A stretch of 29,472 nucleotides of DNA from an uncultured Oscillospiraceae bacterium (GTDB lineage Bacteria; Bacillota; Clostridia; Oscillospirales; Oscillospiraceae): NCBI GenBank assembly GCA_947631805.1, contig CANRNA010000002.1, forward strand, positions 1 through 29,472, read 5' to 3'. The notes below the pieces were generated by a model. That model made no database searches, was not told where the DNA came from, and saw nothing but the letters and a program-made list of their open reading frames with translations. This document shows positions 16,362 through 23,230 of the stretch, one piece after another (position 1 is the stretch's first letter; every line of letters begins with the position of its first letter). The position numbers and the translations under genes are program-made.

Positions 16362-17327
16362 TTATTCCACATCGTAGGTGACCATTTTATCACTGATGCG
16401 CAGGGAGATAAAGGTCACGATCATGACAATGATAAACAGTATGACGGCCAGGGCGCTGGCGTAGCCCATGTGCAGGTAGTCGAAGGCCTCCCTGTACAGG
16501 TTGATGCTGTAAAACAGCAGGGAGTTGGCCGGGCCGCCGCCGGTGGCCTGACCGGCCGCGCCGGTGAACATATTGAACACGAAGGCCTGGCTGAAGTACT
16601 GGAACATGCTGATGATGCCCATGATGAACTGGAACTGGATGGTGGGACTTATCATGGGGATGGTGATGCGCCAGAAGCAGGTCCACCGGTTGGCCCCGTC
16701 GATGCGGGCCGCCTCATACAGGTTGTTGGGCACGCTCTTCAGCGCCGCAAGGAATATCACCGCCATGCTGCCGCAGCGCCAGCAGTCCATGATGATAAGC
16801 GTGGGCTTTGTCCACGTGGGGTCATTCAGCCAGGACGGCCCCCGTATGCCGATGGAGGCCAGGGCGGAGTTGACGATGCCGTACCGGGAGTTCATCACCC
16901 ACAGAAACAGCAGAGCGCTGGCCATGACGGGGACGATGTTGGGCAGATAGAATATCGTCCGGAACAGGGGCATGCCCTTGGCCCGTGTGTTCATAATGAG
17001 GGCCATGATCATGGCGAAGGAGATAAGCACCGGCAGCCCCACGATGACCATGAACATGGTGTTACTCAGGCCCAGCCGGACATATCGGTTCCCCACCAGG
17101 TCCCGATAGTTTTTCAGCCCTATGAAGTTGGGCTCCTTGAACATATTGTAGTCGGTCAGACTGTAATAGAAGGCCGAGCAGATGGGATAGAGCTGGAACG
17201 CCAGAAATCCGATGATCCACGGGGAGGCAAACAGCAGCCCCAGCCAGAAGAACTTTCTCTTCCGGCGGCTGGCGCCCAGCGCAGCCGGGGCCTCGTCCGT
17301 CCGCTTGACGGCCGTCATGGTGGACAC
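16362..17327 (-). CDS. Carbohydrate ABC transporter permease (MalF-type)
   Basis: From the GTG at 17327 the product has 321 residues. It has a basic N-terminus (SRRKRKFFW), six membrane segments, the CUT1 pattern SPWIIGFLAFQLYPI and the EAA loop NNLYEAARIDGANRW. I chose the GTG because AAAGGAG lies 8 nt upstream. The ATG at 17318 is 17 nt from that site, and the longest frame (from 17390) would start inside the hairpin that follows the binding-protein gene. It forms the membrane channel with the MalG-type partner for sugar import. Confidence 0.92.
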   Translation of the reverse strand: MSTMTAVKRTDEAPAALGASRRKRKFFWLGLLFASPWIIGFLAFQLYPICSAFYYSLTDYNMFKEPNFIGLKNYRDLVGNRYVRLGLSNTMFMVIVGLPVLISFAMIMALIMNTRAKGMPLFRTIFYLPNIVPVMASALLFLWVMNSRYGIVNSALASIGIRGPSWLNDPTWTKPTLIIMDCWRCGSMAVIFLAALKSVPNNLYEAARIDGANRWTCFWRITIPMISPTIQFQFIMGIISMFQYFSQAFVFNMFTGAAGQATGGGPANSLLFYSINLYREAFDYLHMGYASALAVILFIIVMIVTFISLRISDKMVTYDVE

Positions 17328-17351
17328 AAGACCATCTCCTTTCCTATGGGG

Positions 17352-17380
17352 AAAGGCGGGAGGAGCGACCTCCCGCCTTT
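17352..17380 (-). terminator. Intercistronic hairpin between binding-protein and permease genes
   Basis: A perfect 12-bp stem (AAAGGCGGGAGG and complement) with a 5-nt loop lies between the binding-protein stop and the permease ribosome site. On the minus strand only TTT and then CCCC follow, so it is a weak terminator. It more likely lets the binding protein be made in excess or protects its mRNA 3' end, a common arrangement in importer operons. Confidence 0.7.
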
Positions 17381-17417
17381 TTGCAGGCAAATGCGGAAAC
17401 TGTGTCAGCCGCCCGGA

Positions 17418-18794
17418 TCACTTGCCGTAGCCCACGAAGGGATCGGCGGAGGCCAGAGGCTGGATCTCGTCCACCACCATCTGCATGGCTTCCTCGGGGC
17501 TCATGCCCGCGCTGAAGACCATGTCGGCGTTGGCGGAGATGGAGTTCAGATACTCGTTGACAAAGCTGCAGCAGGGGAACGCCCGCAGATTGCCGTTGAG
17601 CATGGCGTCAGAGATGACCTTGATGTTCTCCGTGACCTTCGCACCCACAGCGGGGTCTTCCTTGGCGGCGCCCAGCTCGTCGGCCAGAGTGTCGCGCAGG
17701 TACTCCAGGGTGCTCCGGCGGGCATAGAACTGGCCGTTGCCGTACTCACCGGCGGCCATGACCTGCTGGTTCTCCTTGCCGGTCAGGCTGGCAAGGGCCT
17801 CCCAGGCCTCGTCGGGGTGCTCGGTCTTGGCGTTGATCTCCCACACGTTGCTGGTCAGCAGCGCGGTGGCCTCGGTGCCGGGGGCGTTGGGGAACCAGGC
17901 CATCTTCCAGTTCACGTCGGCGCCGTTCTCCGCCAGGTTGGCCTGGAGATTCTCCGAGTTCCAGCGCATGGCCACCTCGCCGGTCAGCACGGGGTCGTTG
18001 GGGGTGGCGCGGTTGCCGCGGACGGTGTCGCCGAAGTCATTGATGGTCAGGGCGTCCCAGCCGAATTCCTCTTCATAGAAGGCGTAGATGCTCTGGATGT
18101 ACTCCAGCCAGGCGATGTTGGACTCGCTGGCGGCGGTGACGGTCTCGCCGTCCTCAGCCAGCCACTCGCTGTTGAACGCGGCGGACCACATCTCGGTGTC
18201 CAGCCAGGGCATGTTGGGCAGCAGGCCCAGACGCTTGATGGTGCCGTCCTCGTTGGCCTCGGTGGTGTCCTTGATGCACTGGAGCAGCTCGTCGGTGTCG
18301 GCGGGGAAGTGGTCCCAGCCAGCGTCGGCCAGGATGTCCTCCCGGTAGAACATGAAGGTGGTGGAATAGGTGTTGGGAACGCTGTAGAAGCTGCCCTTGT
18401 ACCAGCTGATGGCCAGGGCGCCGGGCATGATGTCCTCATAGTCGAACTCGGTGTCGCTCTCATAATAGGGGGTCAGGTCCAGCAGCGCACCGGCGTCGGC
18501 CCACTGGGGAGCGTTGTTCCAATAGTTCATGAAGATGTCGGGGGTGGTGCCGCCGGCGATGGCGGTCTGGATGTCGGTGGCGGACTTTCCGCCCAGGACG
18601 GTGACGTGGATGCCGGGATGCTCAGCGTTGAACTTCTCGGCCCACTCGGTGTAAAACACGTGGGGGTGGCCCGGGGTGTCGGCCTCGCCGAACAGATGCC
18701 AGATGGTGATCTCCACCGGCTCATCCGCCAGCGCGGGTGCGGCCAGGCTCAGGACCATGACCAGAGCCAGCAGCAGGACTAAGAGCTTCTTCAT
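17418..18794 (-). CDS. Sugar ABC transporter extracellular solute-binding protein (family 1)
   Basis: The 458-residue protein has a signal peptide (MKKLLVLLLALVMVLSLAAP) with a likely signal peptidase I cut after ALA at residue 23. The mature part starts with VEITIWHLFGE and has the cluster-B binding protein pattern KFNAEHPGIHVTV, GTTPDIFMNYWNN, DAGALLDLTPY and late ASLTGKENQQVM. It would capture the sugar outside the cell for the two permeases. Unlike most such proteins in Gram-positive bacteria, it has no lipobox cysteine near the cleavage site. AGGAGG lies 10 nt before the ATG at 18794, which I prefer to an upstream in-frame start at 18815 because the signal peptide then begins properly. 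It is the first gene of the importer operon. Confidence 0.93.
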   Translation of the reverse strand: MKKLLVLLLALVMVLSLAAPALADEPVEITIWHLFGEADTPGHPHVFYTEWAEKFNAEHPGIHVTVLGGKSATDIQTAIAGGTTPDIFMNYWNNAPQWADAGALLDLTPYYESDTEFDYEDIMPGALAISWYKGSFYSVPNTYSTTFMFYREDILADAGWDHFPADTDELLQCIKDTTEANEDGTIKRLGLLPNMPWLDTEMWSAAFNSEWLAEDGETVTAASESNIAWLEYIQSIYAFYEEEFGWDALTINDFGDTVRGNRATPNDPVLTGEVAMRWNSENLQANLAENGADVNWKMAWFPNAPGTEATALLTSNVWEINAKTEHPDEAWEALASLTGKENQQVMAAGEYGNGQFYARRSTLEYLRDTLADELGAAKEDPAVGAKVTENIKVISDAMLNGNLRAFPCCSFVNEYLNSISANADMVFSAGMSPEEAMQMVVDEIQPLASADPFVGYGK

Positions 18795-18891
18795 AAAAAG
18801 TGATCCTCCTATCAAAATTTCGCCGGTAATTCTACTGTATACCTATGCGTTGATTAAAGCTTACCAAAAAAGCTCACAAATGTCTTTGCAG

Positions 18892-18921
18892 ATTATACGA
18901 ACCTTTTTGCACATTGCACAA
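18892..18921 (-). promoter_or_regulatory. Predicted promoter of the sugar ABC importer operon
   Basis: On the minus strand TATAAT (18892-18897) is preceded by TTGTGC (18916-18921, 3 of 6) with an 18-bp spacer. The leader of about 90 nt contains a second weak -10-like sequence (TAGAAT). The poor -35 box overlaps the candidate operator, which fits regulated expression. Confidence 0.55.
18904..18920 (-). promoter_or_regulatory. Candidate operator TGTGCAA-N2-TGCAAAAA (site 2)
   Basis: Read on the minus strand, this is the second copy of the motif seen at 7534-7550, with 15 of 17 identical bases. Here the two halves are a tandem TGTGCAA TGTGCAA. It covers the spacer and -35 region of the importer promoter. 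This placement would suit repression, or activation if a downstream promoter is used. Confidence 0.5.
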
Positions 18922-19006
18922 TATGATAGGGGAATGCTCGGAAATTATTTGGCGCGATAGACAGTATGACAGCTGGCCCTGGGAAACTGCCCTTCCATCG
19001 GGCCGG

Positions 19007-19023
19007 AAAAGCCCCGCGGGGCT
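19007..19023 (-). terminator. Short terminator after the fourth oxidoreductase gene
   Basis: AGCCCCGCGGGGCT (19010-19023) can fold as a 5-bp GC stem with a CGCG loop, followed on the minus strand by TTTTCC. It starts 2 nt after the stop codon at 19025. The stem is short, so its strength is uncertain. Confidence 0.5.
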
Positions 19024-19024
19024 C

Positions 19025-19969
19025 TCACCCAGCGGCATACATGGGTCCCGAGGCCGCCCCGTAGCTCTCCCAGAAGGCCCGGCCGTCATAGCTAGGGCCG
19101 TCCTCCTCCAGAGCGTCCAAGGGCACCTCCTTCCCGCCCCTGGCCCGTGACGCGGCGGCCGCCAGCATCACCCGCACCGACTCCGCCAGCTCCTCCACCG
19201 GGGCCAGGATATGGGGCTTGCCCTCCATATAGCTGCATATCTGCTCCACCAGCGCCTCATACAGCCGGTTGGAGTCCAGCCGGAGCTGATAGGTGGTCCT
19301 GGTGGTCATGATGGTCAGCGCGAAGGGCTGCCACACGCCGGTGAACGTGTTGAAAATGGCGCTCTGGCCCCCGGCGTACCGGACAAAATAGCTCTCGGCG
19401 TACTCATCCCCGCTCTGGCCCCGGCCCATATAGCGCACGGCCTGGGCGCCCGTGCCCAGGATGCCCCCGATGCACTCGGCGATGTGCACGCCGTAGTTGA
19501 ACTCGTCCACCCCAGCCGTGCCGAACACCTGCACGATGCGCCCCCGCTCCTGCTCCGGTATGGCCAGAAAATCCCGGACCTCGAAGGCGTACCGGGCGCT
19601 GGACGCCCCCAGTATCACCGCTCCCCCGGCAGACAGCTCCTCCACCCGCCGCAGGTCCCGCAGATTCCCCACCAGGGGCTTGTCGATGAACACCGGCTTA
19701 CCCCGCTGGATGAAGGGCATGGCGCAGCGCAGATGGTCGTCCCAGTCGCAGCCGTGTATAAAGCCGATGTCGCACATATCCGCCAGCTCCTCCAGGGTGG
19801 CGCACCGCCTCTCCAGCCCGAAGCGGCGGATGAAGCCCTCCACCTCTCCGTCGTCCCGAAACGAGTCGTTGTACACCCCCACATACCGGGCCCGGTCCCC
19901 CTTTTCCATGACCTCCCCGAACCCCATGGGGTGGGAGGTGTCGATATTCACAGCGCCGATACGTATCAT
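19025..19969 (-). CDS. Divergent Gfo/Idh/MocA-like oxidoreductase (copy 4)
   Basis: The 314-residue protein starts MIRIGAVNIDTSHPMGFGE, so the usual GxGxxG/A loop is replaced by a G-A-V-N-I-D-T-S-H sequence. The family's EKP motif appears as VFIDKPL (D96-K97-P98), and EFNYGVHIAECIGGI contains H162 as the likely catalytic histidine. A sugar-related dehydrogenase role is expected, but the altered dinucleotide loop means activity and cofactor are unsure. The start at 19969 is chosen for AGGTGG 6 nt upstream; an ATG at 19987 is in frame but less well placed. It is a single gene with its own promoter and terminator, between the importer operon and the RpiR gene. Confidence 0.8.
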   Translation of the reverse strand: MIRIGAVNIDTSHPMGFGEVMEKGDRARYVGVYNDSFRDDGEVEGFIRRFGLERRCATLEELADMCDIGFIHGCDWDDHLRCAMPFIQRGKPVFIDKPLVGNLRDLRRVEELSAGGAVILGASSARYAFEVRDFLAIPEQERGRIVQVFGTAGVDEFNYGVHIAECIGGILGTGAQAVRYMGRGQSGDEYAESYFVRYAGGQSAIFNTFTGVWQPFALTIMTTRTTYQLRLDSNRLYEALVEQICSYMEGKPHILAPVEELAESVRVMLAAAASRARGGKEVPLDALEEDGPSYDGRAFWESYGAASGPMYAAG

Positions 19970-20040
19970 AGCGATCCACCTCGTCATTCATAATGGCGCA
20001 CATCTATATACGCGCCGCCGGAGCACCTCCCGGCATATAT

Positions 20041-20069
20041 ATTAGAACACATTCATAAATCCAGGTCAA
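20041..20069 (-). promoter_or_regulatory. Predicted promoter of the fourth oxidoreductase gene
   Basis: On the minus strand TTGACC (20064-20069, 5 of 6) and TCTAAT (20041-20046, 5 of 6) are separated by 17 bp, a strong sigma-A match. The leader is about 65 nt and contains a GC-rich stretch. Between this promoter and the hairpin at 20153 I see nothing else. Confidence 0.75.
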
Positions 20070-20152
20070 TATTATCCATCATTTACCGTGAAATCTTACA
20101 AACCCGTCGCAAAATCGTGCAATTCGCTCCGCCCCATCGCGGACGAGAAAGC

Positions 20153-20188
20153 GAGGCGGGAACGCCCCCTCCGGGCCGTTCCCGCCTC
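20153..20188 (-). terminator. Terminator after the RpiR-family gene
   Basis: A perfect 12-bp stem (GAGGCGGGAACG and complement, 12-nt loop) spans 20153-20188. On the minus strand it is followed by GCTTTCTC, a weak T-tract, while on the plus strand it is followed by ATTTTT. It lies 26 nt past the rpiR-type stop codon. Confidence 0.7.
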
Positions 20189-20214
20189 ATTTTTGCCATT
20201 TGAATACATTCCGA

Positions 20215-21012
20215 TCACGATCCGCTTTCCGGGATGGCGGGCGCCTCCTCCGCCGACAGGGAACTGCCCAGATACACGATCAGCATCTCTATAAAGATGA
20301 AGTTGATCGCCTGCTGGTCCAGAAAGTAATCCGCCGTCACAAGACGCGTAGATGGCAGCAGCACCTGGTATGTGGCATAGGCCGCCATGGGGCTGTTCTG
20401 GTGCATAGTGATCAGTATCGTGCAGGCCCCCCGCTGGCGGGATGACTGAATGGCGTCACTGATGATGGGCGTGGCGCCGCTCACGGAGAAGTAGATATGC
20501 ACATCCTCCTGCTGCGCAGCGGCAGACAGGTCCCGGACCAGTACCGTATCCGACACGGCCTCCGCGTCAAAGTTCAGGGTGTGGAAATGATGGCGCAGCT
20601 GTTGGGCGCTGTAGCTGTTCCGGTTGAGCCCGAATATCTTCACCTTGCGAGCGTGCTTGATCCGGTCCGTGATCTGTTCCATCAACTCATCACTCACATA
20701 CTCGGACATTTTCATGATGACCTTGTCATAAATCAACGCCAGAAGCTGCACTCTATTGCTGCTGGTCTGCTGTGCTGATCGCCCCGCGTGGACGAAAAGA
20801 GAGTAATCATAGCGGAACTCAATATAACCGGAATAGCCCAGCTTTTGGGTAAAGCGGAGCACCGCTGACCGGGACGCGCCGCACTGCTCGGCCAGTTCGT
20901 TGAGGCTGGAGCGCACCGTCTCCTGCCGGTGCTGGAGCACATAATCAGAAACTTTCTTTTCTGTATTGGTCAGTTGAGACCCGTATATGTTCAGTCGTTC
21001 CAAAAATTCCAT
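20215..21012 (-). CDS. RpiR/MurR family transcriptional regulator (HTH plus SIS domain)
   Basis: The 265-residue protein has an N-terminal RpiR helix-turn-helix (LTNTEKKVSDYVL, then LNELAEQCGASRSAVLRFTQKLGYSGY, residues 14-63). A SIS sugar-phosphate-binding domain covers about residues 105-240 (KVKIFGLNRNS, HIYFSVSGATP, ILITMHQNSPMA). SIS domains sense phosphosugars such as MurNAc-6-P or ManNAc-6-P in known family members. The canonical GxG.S loop is altered (FGLNRNS), so the ligand may differ. AGGA lies 10 nt before the ATG. It is divergent from the peptide importer operon and is the obvious candidate to regulate it, probably through the large dyad at 21263-21313. Confidence 0.92.
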   Translation of the reverse strand: MEFLERLNIYGSQLTNTEKKVSDYVLQHRQETVRSSLNELAEQCGASRSAVLRFTQKLGYSGYIEFRYDYSLFVHAGRSAQQTSSNRVQLLALIYDKVIMKMSEYVSDELMEQITDRIKHARKVKIFGLNRNSYSAQQLRHHFHTLNFDAEAVSDTVLVRDLSAAAQQEDVHIYFSVSGATPIISDAIQSSRQRGACTILITMHQNSPMAAYATYQVLLPSTRLVTADYFLDQQAINFIFIEMLIVYLGSSLSAEEAPAIPESGS

Positions 21013-21060
21013 ACCAAAGCGGTCCTTTTTTATAAAATGTAACGATCATTGGTCCTGTGC

Positions 21061-21089
21061 ATTATATCTCATATTGCCGTTTTTTGCAA
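21061..21089 (-). promoter_or_regulatory. Predicted promoter of the RpiR-family gene
   Basis: On the minus strand TTGCAA (21084-21089, 4 of 6) and TATAAT (21061-21066, 6 of 6) are spaced by 17 bp. This is part of the 324-bp divergent intergenic region 21013-21336, which also holds the importer promoter and dyad. The AT-rich stretch between the two promoters shows no reading frame I would call a gene. Confidence 0.72.
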
Positions 21090-21223
21090 ACAATATCTCC
21101 GAGAAATGCACATAAGACGAAAATTTGTTCGTTTTTGGTGGACGGAAAGCCAATATTTTGGCTATTTTCCCATATTTCACATGACAACGGAAAAGTCGAA
21201 AATGACCATCTCAAAAAATAATC

Positions 21224-21252
21224 TTGCATTTTTAAAATTAGCAGTGTATAAT
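21224..21252 (+). promoter_or_regulatory. Predicted promoter of the peptide importer operon
   Basis: TTGCAT (21224-21229, 4 of 6) and TATAAT (21247-21252, 6 of 6) are separated by 17 bp. The inferred start near 21259 is immediately before the dyad at 21263-21313. Confidence 0.75.
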
Positions 21253-21262
21253 CCACGATAAC

Positions 21263-21313
21263 ATTTGGGACAGAAATTCAAATAGTTATTATATTTGAAA
21301 CTTTATCCCAAAT
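21263..21313. promoter_or_regulatory. 51-bp inverted repeat, probable RpiR operator
   Basis: Two 22-bp arms match as inverted repeats at 18 of 22 positions around a 7-bp centre GTTATTA. The outer blocks are ATTTGGGA/TCCCAAAT and the inner blocks TTCAAATA/TATTTGAA. The dyad covers the initial transcribed region of the peptide importer operon, where a bound regulator would block transcription. It could also fold as an mRNA hairpin ending 13 nt before the ribosome-site sequence GCAGGAGG. The divergent RpiR regulator is the best candidate to bind it. Confidence 0.65.
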
Positions 21314-21336
21314 CCGGCTGATGCAGGAGGTATTCC

Positions 21337-22263
21337 ATGCTGAAATACATTATCCGGCGGCTGCTCATCGGGCTTCTGACAATGCTCTTTCTGATCACGG
21401 CCACTTTCTTTCTGATGCGCGTCATCCCAGGCTCTCCCTTTATCAATGACGACGAATCTGTGGCCGCCCAGAAGCAATACGAGCAGCTCAACGCCAAGTA
21501 CGGGCTGGACAAGCCCTTGCCAGAGCAGTTTGGGATATACCTGAAGGGCCTGTTCCACGGCGACCTGGGCGACTCGCTCATCAAAAAGGGCAAGAGCGTC
21601 ACCGACATCATCGGCAACAGCGCCCCCGTAACGATGCGCCTTGGCCTGACGGCGTTTGTATTCTCCATGCTCGTCGGCATCGGCCTGGGAACCGCGGCGG
21701 CTCTTTCCAAAAGCCGGGCACTGAACGATTTCGTCATGCTGCTGTCCACTCTCGGCGTGAGCGTGCCGAATTTCCTGCTTGCCGTATTTCTGATGCTGGT
21801 CTTCGGCGTCAATTTGCACCTGTTCCCTACAGTCGGGCTGAAGACGCCGCTGCACTACGTGCTGCCTACCATCGCCGTCTCCCTGCACCCCATTGCCATG
21901 ATCTCCCGCCTCACCCGCACCAGCATGCTGGAGGTGATGCGGCAAGACTACATGGTCCTGGCCAAATCGAAGGGGACAGCCCGGTGGCTTGTGATCGTCC
22001 GGCACGGCCTGCGCAACGCCCTTCTCCCCATCGTGACATACGCAGGCCCCCTCATCGCCAACCTTCTCACCGGCAGTTTCGTAGTGGAAACGCTGTTCTC
22101 CATTCCGGGCATCGGCTCGGAATACGTCAGCAGCGTCACGAACCGCGACTACACACTGATCATGGGCCTTACGATCTTTATGGGGCTGCTGGTGATAGTG
22201 ATGAACCTGATATCCGATGTGGCCGCGGCCATGGTAGACCCCCGGATCAAGCTGGACAAATAA
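21337..22263 (+). CDS. Dipeptide/oligopeptide ABC transporter permease (DppB/OppB-type)
   Basis: The 308-residue permease starts MLKYIIRRLLIGLLTML, has the DppB-type periplasmic region containing YGLDKPLPEQFGIYLKGL and GDLGDS, and the EAA loop EVMRQDYMVLAKSKG at residues 199-213. About six membrane segments are seen. The ending FMGLLVIVMNLISDVAAAMVDPRI is characteristic of the family. It pairs with the DppC-type protein to form the channel. GCAGGAGG lies 6 nt before the ATG. It is the first gene of the RpiR-controlled operon, which runs past the window end. The substrate (peptide, muropeptide or another solute such as nickel) is not determined by the permease sequence. Confidence 0.94.
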   Translation: MLKYIIRRLLIGLLTMLFLITATFFLMRVIPGSPFINDDESVAAQKQYEQLNAKYGLDKPLPEQFGIYLKGLFHGDLGDSLIKKGKSVTDIIGNSAPVTMRLGLTAFVFSMLVGIGLGTAAALSKSRALNDFVMLLSTLGVSVPNFLLAVFLMLVFGVNLHLFPTVGLKTPLHYVLPTIAVSLHPIAMISRLTRTSMLEVMRQDYMVLAKSKGTARWLVIVRHGLRNALLPIVTYAGPLIANLLTGSFVVETLFSIPGIGSEYVSSVTNRDYTLIMGLTIFMGLLVIVMNLISDVAAAMVDPRIKLDK

Positions 22264-22273
22264 AGGAGAGAGC

Positions 22274-23221
22274 ATGGACAAAGAAACGATCACCCCTGTG
22301 CGTCTGCCCGATCCGCTGCCCGCGAATGCTTTCGACGCACTGCCGGACGAAGAACGCAACACAGAATTTATCGCCATGGAATCCAGGACCTATTTCCAGA
22401 ACGTCTGGGCCAATTTCCGGCGAAACAAACTGGCGCTCACCAGTCTTTGCTTTATCGTTTTGATGTGCGTTCTGGCCATAGCGGTACCTATTCTCTCTCC
22501 CTACACTTACGACGGAATGGACGTGCAGGCCCTCAACCAGCTCCCCTCATGGAAGCACATCTTCGGCACGGATAAGTTTGGGCGGGATATCTTCGTGCGC
22601 GTGATGTACGGCGCGCGTATTTCTCTGTCCGTCGGCTTTGCCGCCGCCGGTATCAACCTCGTCATCGGCGTGATCTACGGCGGTATCGCCGGATATGTGG
22701 GCGGCAAGACAGACATGGTGATGATGCGCGTGGTGGACATGCTCTACTCCATTCCCAGCCTGTTGTATATCATCCTCATCATGCTGGTGTTCGGCAGCAA
22801 CATGTTTTCCGTGCTGCTGGGTATATGCGTCTCCTCCTGGGTGGGGATGGCCCGGCTGGTGCGGACACAGGTCATGTCGCTGCGGGAGCAGGAGTTCTCT
22901 CTTGCCGCGGAGGTAATGGGAGCCAGCCGTACCCGCATCCTTTTCAAGCACCTGATCGTCAACTCCATCGGGCCTATCATCGTATCTCTGACGCTGATGG
23001 TGCCCTCCGCTATCTTTCAGGAGTCCTTTCTTGGCTTCGTTGGTATCGGCATTTCGGCGCCCATGTCCAGTTGGGGCACCCTGGCCAACGAGGCCCGGAT
23101 GGTCCTCAACAGCTATCCCATTCAAATCGTCTGGCCTGTGCTGTCGATATGCCTGACCATGCTGGCGCTGAACTTCCTCGGCGACGGATTGGGCGAGGCC
23201 CTCGACCCCAAGAAACGGTAG
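22274..23221 (+). CDS. Dipeptide/oligopeptide ABC transporter permease (DppC/OppC-type)
   Basis: The 315-residue permease has a long cytoplasmic N-terminus, then YFQNVWANFRRNKLALTSL leading into the first membrane segment. HIFGTDKFGRDIFVRVMYGA is the family hallmark at about residues 95-114. The EAA loop AAEVMGASRTRILFKH is at 211-226, and the end reads LNFLGDGLGEALDPKKR. All are typical of DppC/OppC. AAGGAG lies before the ATG, 10 nt after the DppB-type stop. It is the second channel subunit of the importer. Confidence 0.95.
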   Translation: MDKETITPVRLPDPLPANAFDALPDEERNTEFIAMESRTYFQNVWANFRRNKLALTSLCFIVLMCVLAIAVPILSPYTYDGMDVQALNQLPSWKHIFGTDKFGRDIFVRVMYGARISLSVGFAAAGINLVIGVIYGGIAGYVGGKTDMVMMRVVDMLYSIPSLLYIILIMLVFGSNMFSVLLGICVSSWVGMARLVRTQVMSLREQEFSLAAEVMGASRTRILFKHLIVNSIGPIIVSLTLMVPSAIFQESFLGFVGIGISAPMSSWGTLANEARMVLNSYPIQIVWPVLSICLTMLALNFLGDGLGEALDPKKR

Positions 23222-23230
23222 GTGAAGACC

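Noticed and set aside
17377..17384. TGCAAAAA half-site after the binding-protein gene, and another TGCAAAAA at the rpiR promoter near 21080-21087
   Set aside because: Only half of the 17-bp motif is present in each; the first is also the edge of the intercistronic hairpin.
15927..18782. 951-codon plus-strand open frame opposite the ABC importer genes
   Set aside because: Antisense shadow; His/Gly/Asp-rich translation mirrors the codons of the importer genes.
3347..19969. Identification as a sialic acid (nan) cluster
   Set aside because: No nanA lyase, nanE epimerase, nanK kinase or sialidase is present, although nagA and oxidoreductases would fit.
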